DNA of 64,000 nucleotides from contig NZ_JABFOE010000004.1 in the NCBI RefSeq assembly GCF_013116745.1, forward strand, positions 124,001 through 188,000. Reading direction: 5' to 3'. Position numbers and translations under genes: made by a program. The DNA comes from Arthrobacter sp. 260. Its GTDB lineage: Bacteria; Actinomycetota; Actinomycetes; Actinomycetales; Micrococcaceae. Positions 7,638 to 16,474 of this stretch are shown in pieces. The notes beneath the pieces are model-generated. The model did not search any database and was not told the origin of the DNA. It saw only the letters and a program-made list of their open reading frames with translations. Position 1 is the stretch's first letter; the number at the start of each line of letters is the position of its first letter.

Positions 7638-8714
7638 ATGACCAGCCAACTCCCCACGGGAGACCTGCACGGCGAGTACAAGGTGCCCGGCGGGAAGCTT
7701 GTCGCCGCTGACTTCACCGTCGACGGCGGTTCCCTGACCGGGGTGTCCATCAACGGTGACTTCTTCCTTGAGCCCGACGAGGCGCTCGACGACATCAACC
7801 GCTCCCTGGAGGGTCAACCCGTGACTGCCACGCACGGTGAGCTGAGTGCCGCCGTCGCGCAGGGCCTGGACCCGGCAGCGCAGCTGTTCGGCTTCTCCCC
7901 GGAGGCGGTGGCGACGGCGGTCCGCCGCGCGCTGGGGCTGGCCACCGGGTGGGCTGATCACCAGTGGGACGTCATCGGCCCCACACCCCTGTCCACCGAG
8001 ATGCATGTGGCGATGGACGAGGTGCTGACCCGTGATGTGGGCGACGGCCGTCGCAACCCGACCCTGCGGTTCTGGGAGTGGGAATCGCCATCGGTGGTGA
8101 TCGGCAGCTTCCAGTCCGTGCGCAACGAGGTGGATCCCGACGGCGTGGCGCGGCACGGGGTCAGCGTGGTCCGGCGGGTCAGCGGCGGGGGAGCGATGTT
8201 CATGGAACACGGCAACGCCATCACCTACTCCCTGTACCTACCGCAAACCCTCGTGGATTCGCTGAGCTTCGCCGAGTCCTACCCGTTCCTGGATGCCTGG
8301 GTGATGGAGGCCCTGCGGACGCTCGGCATTGAGGCCTGGTACCAGCCGCTGAACGACATTGCCACCGACGTCGGCAAGATCGGCGGGGCAGCGCAGAAGC
8401 GGCTGAGCAACGGTGGCATGCTCCACCACGTCACCATGTCCTACGACATCGACGCCGACAAGATGCTCGAGGTGCTGCGGATCGGCAAGGAGAAGCTTTC
8501 CGACAAGGGCGCGCGGAGCGCCAAGAAGCGGGTCGACCCCCTCCGCCGCCAGACTGGTCGCAGCCGCGAGGACATCATCAAGGTCATGATCGACACGTTC
8601 AAAGCGCGGTACGGCGCCCAGGATGCGACCTTCACCGACGATGAGCTGTCCCGGGCGAGCAAGCTCGTGGAGGAGAAGTTCGGCACCTTCGAGTGGCTCT
8701 ACCGGGTGCCGTAG
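7638..8714 (+). CDS. Lipoate-protein ligase family protein, accessory domain first
   Basis: 358 residues starting at an ATG with AAGGAG six bases upstream. The first 70 or so residues (GEYKVPGGKLVAADF, FFLEPDEAL) resemble the accessory domain that in E. coli LplA lies at the C-terminus. The catalytic BPL/LplA domain follows, with RRVSGGGAMF at 179-188, HGNAITYS at 191-198 and the conserved lysine in GKIGGAAQKR (K247). It would activate lipoate or octanoate and transfer it to a lipoyl-domain lysine, though relatives may transfer other acids. Both domains are full, so the order looks like a true rearrangement. Convergent with pepN. Confidence 0.83.
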   Translation: MTSQLPTGDLHGEYKVPGGKLVAADFTVDGGSLTGVSINGDFFLEPDEALDDINRSLEGQPVTATHGELSAAVAQGLDPAAQLFGFSPEAVATAVRRALGLATGWADHQWDVIGPTPLSTEMHVAMDEVLTRDVGDGRRNPTLRFWEWESPSVVIGSFQSVRNEVDPDGVARHGVSVVRRVSGGGAMFMEHGNAITYSLYLPQTLVDSLSFAESYPFLDAWVMEALRTLGIEAWYQPLNDIATDVGKIGGAAQKRLSNGGMLHHVTMSYDIDADKMLEVLRIGKEKLSDKGARSAKKRVDPLRRQTGRSREDIIKVMIDTFKARYGAQDATFTDDELSRASKLVEEKFGTFEWLYRVP

Positions 8715-8729
8715 AGACCTGATCCTTCC

Positions 8730-11348
8730 CTACCGCGCCTGCAACTCCTGGGCCCGCAACGAGCGCAGCAAGTGGTCGCGTTCCTCCAACACGATCCGTC
8801 GCAGTGCAGCGGGGGCCCCGTGGTGCTCGGCGAGCCACCCGTCGGCCGCCTGCAACACCCGGTGCTCCTCGGCGGGCACCCCTGCGGCCAGGTCCTGGGA
8901 GCCGGGGAACAATCCACGCACAATCCGGCTGGCCATCTCGATCCCCCTGGTGTCCCACACCCGCCCGATCTCCGCGAAGTACTGCTCCAGGTAGGGGGCC
9001 CGCAGTTCGTCCGGGCCTTCAGCGAACCCGGCGATCGTTGCCGAGAGCAGCTCGTTGGACAGCCTGGTGCCGAACACCGCCTCCTGCCACGCCTTCTCTT
9101 TGATCGCCGGGTCGGGAATCGAGGTGGAGGCCCGGGTAAACCCGGCCTTCCCAGCCGCGGTGCGGTCGCGTTCCAGCTCGGCCTCCAGGTCCTCCGCCGA
9201 GGCGTGTGCCTGGGCGGCAAGGGCCTGCCAGAGGAGCCAGCGCAGTTCGGCGTCGACGGCGAGTCCGGGCACGCTGTCCTGACCATCCAGCAACGCCCGG
9301 AAAAGCCCCGATTGGGTGTCGCTGTGACGCCCGAGTGCGGCGGCCGCCCGTGCCCAGACCAGCTGCAGGTCCGAGGCTGGCTTGGCGGCGCGGAGCCCCT
9401 CCACCACAAACCCGAACAACCGCTCCCGCAGCTGGTCGCGCACGTCCACCGAGGCATAGTGTTCGACTGCATAGTGCGCGTTGCGCAGCATGACCTGCAA
9501 AGCGCCGATGCCTGTCTCACCCGGAGCAGCCAGCTGCACGGCGCCGACATAGTCCGCCGCGGAGAGCGCGGCGTCGCGGGTGTTCGACCACAGGGCGGCC
9601 TGGCAGACCGCGCGTGCCAGCGGCTCTTCCAGCTGCCCCACACTTGTCAGCAGGGTCGCCAGTGAGCGGTCGTCGAAGCGGATCTTCGCGTAGGTCAGGT
9701 CGTCGTCGTTGATCAGGAGGAGATCGGGCTGGAGCGTACCGCTCAGTTCCGGCACCTCGGTGAGAGCCCCCTCGATGCGTACGTCGACGGCGCCCGTGCG
9801 GATCAAAGACCCGGCGACCCGGCTGTAGAGTCCCAGCCGGATCTGGTGGGGGCGCAACGCTGACTCTCCGGTGACCGGGTCGATGGCGTCCTGGTGGATC
9901 ACTACCGAATGGTAGGCGCCGTCGTCGTCGACGGTCACTGCGGCACCCAGCGAAGGCACACCGGAGGTCTGGAGCCACTGCCGGGCCCAGCCTGTCATGT
10001 CCTGGCCGGTGGCGTCGGCCAGGGCGGAGAGCAGGTCGGCCAGCCGGGTATTCCCGAAGGCGTGGGTCCTGAAGTAGGCCCGGGCCGCTTCGAAGAACGC
10101 GTCGCTGCCGGCGTACGCCACCAGCTGCTTCAGCACCGAAGCACCCTTGGCGTAGGTGATGCCGTCGAAGTTCTGCTTTGCAGCTTCCAGGTCAACAATG
10201 TCAGCGGTGATCGGGTGGGTGGAGGGTAGCTGGTCCTGGAGGTAGGCCCACGCCTTGCGGCGGTTGGCGAAACTCACCCACGAGGTGGCGGAGCCGGTCG
10301 CCTCAGCCACCGCGAGGGCACCCATGTAGTCGGCGAACGATTCCTTCAACCACAGGTCGTCCCACCAGAACATGGTCACCAGGTCGCCGAACCACATGTG
10401 GGCCATCTCGTGCAGGATGGTGTTGGCGCGGGCTTCGTACTCGTCGTGGGTGGCTTTGGACCGGAAGATGTAGCTCTCGGTGAACGTCACCAATCCGGGA
10501 TTCTCCATGGCGCCAAGGTTGTACTCGGGTACGAACGCCTGCTCATATTTACCGAACGGATAGGGATATTCGAACCGCTCGTGGAAGTACCCAAGCCCCC
10601 GCTTGGTGACGTCGAAGATGGTGTCGGTGTCGAACGCGCTGGCCAGGGACGCCCTGCAGTAGAGGCCCAGCGGGATCTCCAGGGTGGACCCGTCGGACAG
10701 GGTGCCTGACCAGTGATCGGTGGCCGAGAAGTAGGGTCCGGCGAGGACAGTGGTGATGTAGGTGGAGATCCGTTCGGTCGGTGCGAACCGCCACACTGCG
10801 GTGCTTTCCCCGGCAGCAGGGGTCGTCTCGCCAGTGCGCGAAACCTCGGCCCCGTTGGATGCGACGATCCACCCGCTCGGTGCGGTTACGGAGAAGGTGA
10901 AGGACGCCTTCAGGTCCGGCTGCTCAAAGTTGGCGAAGACCCGGCGGGCATCGGCTGGCTCGTACTGGGTGTAGAGGTAGGTTTCGCCGTCGGCCGGGTC
11001 GGTGAAACGGTGCATTCCCTCGCCGCTTCGGCTGTAGAGGGCGGAACCCGTCACCGTCACGGTGTTCTCTGCCGCCAGTTCCGGCAGGTTGATCCGGGCG
11101 CCGTCGACGACGACGGCGGGGTCCAGTTCGCTGCCGTTCAGGGTGACCGAGTGGACCTCCCCGGAGATGAAGTCCATGAAGGTGTCACTACCCGGTTCGG
11201 TGCAGGTGAACCTGACGGTTGACTGGGACAGGAACCCGGCAGCCTCGGGGTCGGCAGCCGCACTGAGGTCGAGGTGGACCTCGTAGCTGTCGACGCTCAG
11301 GAGACTGGACCGGTGGGCTGCTTCATCGCGGCGGAGATTCTCGTTCAT
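8730..11348 (-). CDS. pepN: Aminopeptidase N (M1 family)
   Basis: About 872 residues, the length of actinobacterial PepN. The exopeptidase motif GAMEN (279-283), the zinc site HEMAH (313-317) and the distal Glu in KESFADYMG (E336) are intact. The C-terminal ERAP1-like helical half is also present. It is a cytosolic zinc aminopeptidase that releases N-terminal residues from peptides. I take the ATG at 11348, which begins MNENLRRDEA like relatives; an in-frame ATG at 11363 would add five residues, and neither has a clear ribosome binding site. It is monocistronic and convergent with the lipoate ligase gene. Confidence 0.92.
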   Translation of the reverse strand: MNENLRRDEAAHRSSLLSVDSYEVHLDLSAAADPEAAGFLSQSTVRFTCTEPGSDTFMDFISGEVHSVTLNGSELDPAVVVDGARINLPELAAENTVTVTGSALYSRSGEGMHRFTDPADGETYLYTQYEPADARRVFANFEQPDLKASFTFSVTAPSGWIVASNGAEVSRTGETTPAAGESTAVWRFAPTERISTYITTVLAGPYFSATDHWSGTLSDGSTLEIPLGLYCRASLASAFDTDTIFDVTKRGLGYFHERFEYPYPFGKYEQAFVPEYNLGAMENPGLVTFTESYIFRSKATHDEYEARANTILHEMAHMWFGDLVTMFWWDDLWLKESFADYMGALAVAEATGSATSWVSFANRRKAWAYLQDQLPSTHPITADIVDLEAAKQNFDGITYAKGASVLKQLVAYAGSDAFFEAARAYFRTHAFGNTRLADLLSALADATGQDMTGWARQWLQTSGVPSLGAAVTVDDDGAYHSVVIHQDAIDPVTGESALRPHQIRLGLYSRVAGSLIRTGAVDVRIEGALTEVPELSGTLQPDLLLINDDDLTYAKIRFDDRSLATLLTSVGQLEEPLARAVCQAALWSNTRDAALSAADYVGAVQLAAPGETGIGALQVMLRNAHYAVEHYASVDVRDQLRERLFGFVVEGLRAAKPASDLQLVWARAAAALGRHSDTQSGLFRALLDGQDSVPGLAVDAELRWLLWQALAAQAHASAEDLEAELERDRTAAGKAGFTRASTSIPDPAIKEKAWQEAVFGTRLSNELLSATIAGFAEGPDELRAPYLEQYFAEIGRVWDTRGIEMASRIVRGLFPGSQDLAAGVPAEEHRVLQAADGWLAEHHGAPAALRRIVLEERDHLLRSLRAQELQAR

Positions 11349-11388
11349 CACCCGGTCATTCAATCACGGCTGGCAGCCGGGATCTCAG

Positions 11389-11787
11389 TTATGCGAACAG
11401 GGCCTCCAGGGGAGCGAGCGGGACTACCCCGTCGGCCTTTGCCGGGAGGTCCTCATCAACCGTGACGAGCGCATCGGCCTGAAGCCGGGTGACCGCGAGG
11501 TACTCGGCGTCGTCGATGGTCGCCCAGCCCTGGTCCCGCGCGATCGTCCAGGCAGTCCGGCGGGACACCCGGTCTCCGAGGAGGCGCAGCTTCAGTTCGG
11601 TCATCCGGTCGTGGAGTTTCAGGGCCTCCGCTTCGGTGAGCTCCCCGCTGCGGACGGCCTCGTACAGAATGGCGAGGGCCTGCGAACGGATGCTGTTGGG
11701 AGCCACCAGTTGGTGCTCAGCGCTGGGTCGCCTGTCCTGGCCGACGAGGTGAAGGAGCGTCGGTGGGTCGATCACGAAGCGGGTCAT
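11389..11787 (-). CDS. PIN-domain protein
   Basis: 132 residues that look like a PIN-domain ribonuclease: an early Asp (FVIDPP, D7), a central acidic Glu in the helical part, and C-terminal DDAEYLAV and VTVDEDL that would supply the other acidic metal ligands. PIN toxins (VapC) normally have an antitoxin partner directly upstream. Here none is visible: the divergent neighbour is a DinB-like protein 102 bases away. It may be a solitary PIN nuclease with a housekeeping role. It ends 41 bases before the pepN start, so co-transcription with pepN is possible. Confidence 0.72.
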   Translation of the reverse strand: MTRFVIDPPTLLHLVGQDRRPSAEHQLVAPNSIRSQALAILYEAVRSGELTEAEALKLHDRMTELKLRLLGDRVSRRTAWTIARDQGWATIDDAEYLAVTRLQADALVTVDEDLPAKADGVVPLAPLEALFA

Positions 11788-11889
11788 GCGGGCACTCTAC
11801 GCTCTCCCGGAACGTCGTGGACAGGCCGGCGCCATGACGGGAAAAGTGGTGCTGGCGCCGGTCTATGGCGCGTGCCACACTCTTCGGCT

Positions 11890-12672
11890 ATGACCTCCTT
11901 TACCGGATCCGATGACCTGCAGGCTGCTACTTTCAGCGACGTCAATCTGGAGGCCGCCACGTTCAACGACGTCAATCTGCGGCGGGCGCGCTTCACGAAT
12001 GCCGATCTCGGCGGTGTGGTGATGAGGGCAGTGGACCTCGCGGGTGCCGACCTGGATGCGCCCTGGCTGCTGGACGGTGAGCGGTCCTTCCTGGTCAACG
12101 GTGTGGACGTCGCCCCGCTGGTGGAGGCCGAGCTGGTCAAACACTTCCCCGGGAGGGCCGGGAGGCGCCCCACGGATCCAGAGGGTCTCCGGGAGAACTG
12201 GGCGGCTCTCGAACGTGCCTGGGCCGCAACCCTGGCGCGGGTTGCCATTATGCCCGAGGGCACCGCCGATGAGTCAGTGGACGGCGAGTGGTCGTTCGCG
12301 CAGACGCTCCGCCACCTGGTGCTGGCCACTGATGTCTGGTTGCGGAAGGCGGTGCTGGGAATCAGGCACCCGTTCCACCCGCTCGGCCAGCCCCACAGCG
12401 AGTACGAGACCGACGGGTATGACCTGTCGATTTTCACTGAGGGCACCCCTTCCTACGAGTCGGTCCTCGCGGCACGCGCCGACCGGGTGGCGATGGTGCG
12501 CACCTTCATCGCGTCCGCAACACCGGAGGACCTCCTCGTCCCGCGGGCCAATCCCTGGGCACCGGAGTACCCGGAAACCACGCTCTCCTGCCTCCGCACC
12601 ATCCTGGAGGAAGAGTGGGAACACCTCCGGTACGCGACCCGGGACCTGGATGCCCTTCAGGCCTCCGCGTAA
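11890..12672 (+). CDS. Pentapeptide-like repeat fused to DinB-like domain
   Basis: 260 residues. Residues 8-55 hold short tandem A(T/R)F-x-D-V/A-(N/D)-L repeats characteristic of pentapeptide proteins. The rest is a DinB_2-like four-helix domain with histidines in QTLRHLVLATDVWL and EEEWEHLRYATRDLD that could form the metal triad of the bacillithiol/mycothiol-transferase-like superfamily. Since the host makes mycothiol, a thiol-transferase role is conceivable but not shown. There is no recognisable ribosome binding site before the ATG. It is divergent from the PIN gene. Confidence 0.75.
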   Translation: MTSFTGSDDLQAATFSDVNLEAATFNDVNLRRARFTNADLGGVVMRAVDLAGADLDAPWLLDGERSFLVNGVDVAPLVEAELVKHFPGRAGRRPTDPEGLRENWAALERAWAATLARVAIMPEGTADESVDGEWSFAQTLRHLVLATDVWLRKAVLGIRHPFHPLGQPHSEYETDGYDLSIFTEGTPSYESVLAARADRVAMVRTFIASATPEDLLVPRANPWAPEYPETTLSCLRTILEEEWEHLRYATRDLDALQASA

Positions 12673-12734
12673 CGCCACGCGAGTGACCCACCGCACAATA
12701 TGTAATACAAGAAATCCGTGGCAATGTTGAGCCC

Positions 12735-14360
12735 ATGTCCGATCTCTTCCAAGATTATGCCGCTGCCGCCAGCCGCACGCCCGCCTTCGACGAAATGTTC
12801 GCGTCCGGCCAGCAGGCCCGTGGTGAGTACAGCCAGGTAGCCGCCGCCCTCAGCGAACTGAACCTCGCCGATGTCACAGCGCGTGCCGATTCCATGGCCA
12901 GGACCTTCCTGGATCGTGGAGTTACTTTTGACTACGCGGGGGAGGAGAGGCCCTTCCCGCTGGACATTGTTCCCCGGGTCATCTCCGGTACCGACTGGCA
13001 GGTCCTTGAGCAGGGCGTCACCCAGCGGGTCCGGGCTCTGGAAGCGTTCCTGAACGATGTCTACGACAAGATGTCAGTGGTCGCCGACGGCGTGATTCCC
13101 CGCCGATTGATCACCTCCAGCGCCCACTTCCACCGCCAGGTGTCCGGGTTCGACCCGGCCGGTGGCGTGCGCGTGCACATTTCCGGGATCGACGTCGTCC
13201 GGGATCAGGAGGGTACCTTCCGGGTTCTCGAGGACAACGTCCGGGTCCCCAGCGGGGTGAGCTACGTGCTGGAGAACCGCCGCGCAATGGCCAAGGGCCT
13301 GCCGGAGGCTTTCGGGCAGCAGCACATTCGCCCGGTGGAGGAATACCCACGGCGGCTTCTCGCGGCGCTTCGCAAGACCGCGCCGTCGTCGGCGGAAGAC
13401 CCCACCGTCGTCGTGCTCACCCCTGGCGTGTTCAACTCCGCGTACTTCGAACACACCCTGCTCGCTGGCCTGATGGGCGTCGAACTGGTGGAGGGCCGAG
13501 ACCTGATCTGCCGCGGAAACCGGGTGTACATGCGGACCACCGCCGGTGAACAGCGCGTGGACGTCATCTACAAGCGGATCGACGACGAATTCCTCGACCC
13601 CTTGCAGTTCCGCTCCGATTCGATGCTCGGCTGCCCGGGCCTGGTCAATGCGGCACGTGCCGGCACCGTGACCATCGCCAACGCGGTGGGCAACGGAGTG
13701 GCCGACGACAAGCTGGTGTACACCTATGTTCCCGACCTGATCCGCTACTACCTCAGTGAGGAGCCGATCATCGCCAACGTCGATACCTATCGGCTGGAGG
13801 ATCCCGAGGCCCGTGAGGAAGTGCTCGACCGGCTGGACGAACTGGTCGTCAAACCGGTGGACGGTTCGGGAGGCAAGGGCCTGGTCATTGGGCCGGACGC
13901 GTCGAAGGAAGAACTCGATGCTCTGCGGGAGCGGGTGACCGCTGACCCCCGCGGCTGGATTGCGCAGCCGGTGCTGCAGCTGTCCACGGTGCCGACCATG
14001 TCCGGCGGCCAGTTCAGCCCCCGCCACGTGGACCTGCGGCCGTTCGCTGTGAACGACGGCGACGACGTCTGGGTGCTGCCCGGCGGCCTGACCCGGGTGG
14101 CTATGAAGGAAGGCTCACTGATCGTGAACTCCAGCCAGGGTGGCGGCTCGAAGGACACCTGGGTGGTTGACGAGCAGAACCAGACCCCGGTGCGACCGGT
14201 GGTCGAGACGGTCCGGCGCCCGGTGCAGGAGAGGGTCTGGCCGATCGAATCGGGCTGGCAGGATCGCCAGCCGGAGCAGCAACAGCAACAGCTGGGGTGT
14301 GCCGATGCCCTGGCCGGGGACGACCGTGGGAACCATGGAGAGGACACCGTCAATGCTTAG
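12735..14360 (+). CDS. Circularly permuted ATP-grasp protein (peptide ligase-like)
   Basis: 541 residues matching the CP_ATPgrasp family. Visible landmarks are DNVRVPSGVSYVLENR, VVVLTPGVFNSAYFEH, DVIYKRIDDEFLDPL, the nucleotide-binding VKPVDGSGGKGLVIGP and the metal-binding end HVDLRPFAV. ATP-grasp enzymes join a carboxylate to an amine through an acyl phosphate. This family always travels with an alpha-E protein and a transglutaminase-like protein, as here, and has been predicted to add or process a peptide modification; the substrate is unknown. The last 45 residues are Gln-rich (QPEQQQQQLG). Its stop lies inside the next gene's start, an 8-base overlap. Confidence 0.88.
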   Translation: MSDLFQDYAAAASRTPAFDEMFASGQQARGEYSQVAAALSELNLADVTARADSMARTFLDRGVTFDYAGEERPFPLDIVPRVISGTDWQVLEQGVTQRVRALEAFLNDVYDKMSVVADGVIPRRLITSSAHFHRQVSGFDPAGGVRVHISGIDVVRDQEGTFRVLEDNVRVPSGVSYVLENRRAMAKGLPEAFGQQHIRPVEEYPRRLLAALRKTAPSSAEDPTVVVLTPGVFNSAYFEHTLLAGLMGVELVEGRDLICRGNRVYMRTTAGEQRVDVIYKRIDDEFLDPLQFRSDSMLGCPGLVNAARAGTVTIANAVGNGVADDKLVYTYVPDLIRYYLSEEPIIANVDTYRLEDPEAREEVLDRLDELVVKPVDGSGGKGLVIGPDASKEELDALRERVTADPRGWIAQPVLQLSTVPTMSGGQFSPRHVDLRPFAVNDGDDVWVLPGGLTRVAMKEGSLIVNSSQGGGSKDTWVVDEQNQTPVRPVVETVRRPVQERVWPIESGWQDRQPEQQQQQLGCADALAGDDRGNHGEDTVNA

Positions 14361-15279
14361 CCGGATCGCTGAGGCCCTGTTCTGGATCGGCCGCTATGTC
14401 GAACGTGCCGACGGCACCGCCCGTATTCTGGACGTCCACCTGGAGCGACTGAACCAGATGCCCCGCGGCGAGCAGCGCGATGTGTCCCGCCAGCTGCTGG
14501 GTGTGATGGGCAGCCGGGTGGACGGTGACGAGCTCGAGCTTTCGGACCTCCTGCAGGCGCTGGCCTACGACCGGACCAGCACCACCTCGATTGCTGGCGC
14601 GCTCGGCGCCGCCAGGGAGAATGCCCGCCGGGCCCGCGAAACCGTGTCCGGCAGTGTCTGGGAGAGCCTCAACACCACCTGGTACGGCCTCACCCAGCAT
14701 CGCAAGGATGTGGTCGGTACGTACCGGTTCTGCCACTGGGTGGTGGAGCGGACCGCGATGATTCGGGGGCTCTCGGACACCACGATGAGCCATGACGAGA
14801 GTTGGCAGTTCCTTGTGCTGGGCCGCAGCCTGGAACGGGCCGACATGACCGCACGGATGCTGTCCACTCACGACGTCCACGCGGCGGGACTGTCCTGGGT
14901 GAACATGTTGCGGTGTGCCGGAGCGTACGAGTCGTTCCTGCGGACGCGTCGGGCATCGTTCGGCGACCAGCAGGCCGCCGAGTTCCTGCTGCTCGACCGG
15001 TTGTTCCCCCGGTCGATCGTCTACGCGCTCAGCGACGCCGAGAAGTGCCTGACGAACCTCAACCCTGCCTATCGCCGGGTCGGGTTCATCAACGACGCCA
15101 GCCGCATTGTGGGGCAGGCCCGCACGTTCCTTGAGTTCCACCAGACCGACGACCTGATGTCGGAGCTGCCAGAACATATGGAACGGGTTCAGAAGGCCTG
15201 CGCAAAGGCTTCGGACGCGATTTCACGCACCTACTTTTCCCAGGCAGACGAACTGGCCTGGGTGGGAGAACTTTCATGA
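14353..15279 (+). CDS. Alpha-E domain protein
   Basis: 308 residues, almost all helical, beginning MLSRIAEALFWIGRYVERAD, the hallmark of the alpha-E (DUF403) family. The conserved FLRSIVYAL-like segment (RLFPRSIVYALSDAE) lies near residue 220. It is the obligate partner of the permuted ATP-grasp protein; in some bacteria the two are fused. Function unknown, perhaps a scaffold or substrate-binding subunit. The ATG at 14353 overlaps the upstream stop, with GGAGAGG ten bases upstream; an ATG at 14335 is an alternative. Its own stop overlaps the transglutaminase ATG. Confidence 0.87.
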   Translation: MLSRIAEALFWIGRYVERADGTARILDVHLERLNQMPRGEQRDVSRQLLGVMGSRVDGDELELSDLLQALAYDRTSTTSIAGALGAARENARRARETVSGSVWESLNTTWYGLTQHRKDVVGTYRFCHWVVERTAMIRGLSDTTMSHDESWQFLVLGRSLERADMTARMLSTHDVHAAGLSWVNMLRCAGAYESFLRTRRASFGDQQAAEFLLLDRLFPRSIVYALSDAEKCLTNLNPAYRRVGFINDASRIVGQARTFLEFHQTDDLMSELPEHMERVQKACAKASDAISRTYFSQADELAWVGELS

Positions 15280-16127
15280 CCCGCTTGCTCATCACGCACC
15301 GCACCGGCTACAACTACGTGCGCAAGGTGACCCTGTCCTACAACGAGGCACGGATGACTCCGCTCACCGACCCCCAGCAGGTGGTCCTCGAGTCCACACT
15401 GAAGGTGTCGCCGTCGAGCGCTGCCGTGTCCACCTATAAGGACTACTGGGGGACCCGGGTGACCGCGTTCGATATGCAGAGCGCCCACGAGTCCCTTGAG
15501 GTGACGGCGGTGACCACCGTCGAGGTGAGCCGGATGGAACGGATCCCGACCGACGACGAGGTGGTCACCTGGGAACAGCTCAGGTCCGACGACGTCGCGA
15601 ACGAGTACGGTGACTGGCTCCCGCAGACAGCCCTGACCGAACCTGACCCGGAGGTGAGCGGTAAGGCCCTCGAGCTCATTGAGGGCCGCAACCCGCACCA
15701 GACAGTTCACGCGATTTTTGCGTGGATCAAGGAGGAAATGTCCTACGTACAGGGCGTGACCGGGGTGCAGACCAACGCGAAGGATGCCTGGGAATCCAGG
15801 AAGGGCGTCTGCCAGGACCTGGCGCACCTTGCGATTGGTGCGTTCAGAAGTGTCGGTATTCCTGCGCGCTACATCTCCGGTTACCTGCATCCGCGCAGTA
15901 GTGCGGCGGTCGGGGAGAAGGTCGCCGGTCAGTCGCACGCCTGGGTTGAATGGTGGGACGGCGAATGGCGCGGCTGGGATCCGACAAACAAGGGCCCGGT
16001 CAGTGACTTCCACGTCTCGGTGGCCCGTGGACGCGACTACAAGGACGTGTCCCCGCTGAAGGGGATCCTGTCCGGTGGCGGTGGGTCGACCCTGAACGTG
16101 ACTGTGGAAATCACCCGCGTCGCCTAG
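15276..16127 (+). CDS. Transglutaminase-like cysteine protease/transferase
   Basis: 283 residues. An N-terminal beta-rich transglutaminase_N-type domain (1-110) is followed by the papain-like core with the catalytic Cys in RKGVCQDLAHL (C179), His in SHAWVEWW (H221) and Asp in GWDPTNKG (D235), so the triad is intact. No signal peptide or membrane segment is seen, so it should be cytoplasmic. It is the third gene of the overlapping ATP-grasp / alpha-E / transglutaminase operon and would cleave or transfer an amide or peptide bond, perhaps reversing the ligase reaction. Substrate unknown. Confidence 0.9.
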   Translation: MTRLLITHRTGYNYVRKVTLSYNEARMTPLTDPQQVVLESTLKVSPSSAAVSTYKDYWGTRVTAFDMQSAHESLEVTAVTTVEVSRMERIPTDDEVVTWEQLRSDDVANEYGDWLPQTALTEPDPEVSGKALELIEGRNPHQTVHAIFAWIKEEMSYVQGVTGVQTNAKDAWESRKGVCQDLAHLAIGAFRSVGIPARYISGYLHPRSSAAVGEKVAGQSHAWVEWWDGEWRGWDPTNKGPVSDFHVSVARGRDYKDVSPLKGILSGGGGSTLNVTVEITRVA

Positions 16128-16474
16128 CGCTGGGGTTTTTGGTCTGTTGATTCGGGCCCTTTTCTGGTTCGGTTCCTGAGGCTGTGCCCAGTCCAGGCGT
16201 CGCCCTCAGCCTGGCTAAATCAGGCGATAAATGCGGCAGTGTCAGTGGGGTCTCGGGCAGGTTCCGGGCCGGTTCGCCAGGTCAGGCTGTGCTCGATGGA
16301 TCCAGTTCGGTCAGCTCGATTAAACCTCCACAACGCCGGGAACAAAGCTGCCTATGAGCCACGTGGACTGTGGCCGGCCTCGCGGATTGTGTTCGCTGTG
16401 GGCTTAATTTGTATCTGTGATTATTCCTCTGTTCGGCGCCTAAAAATGTCAGTGGCGGGTGATGTGATGGAGGT
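16128..16474. other. Intergenic spacer before the HNH gene
   Basis: About 350 bases with no convincing gene. A 79-codon reading frame near the end has no ribosome binding site or family features and is rejected. The stretch from about 16391 to 16447 is noticeably A/T-rich for this genome and probably holds the promoter of the DUF222/HNH gene. No clear terminator for the upstream operon was found. Confidence 0.5.

Noticed and set aside
11389-12672. PIN protein and the neighbouring gene as a toxin-antitoxin pair
   Set aside because: The neighbour is a 260-residue DinB-like protein on the other strand, not a small DNA-binding antitoxin.
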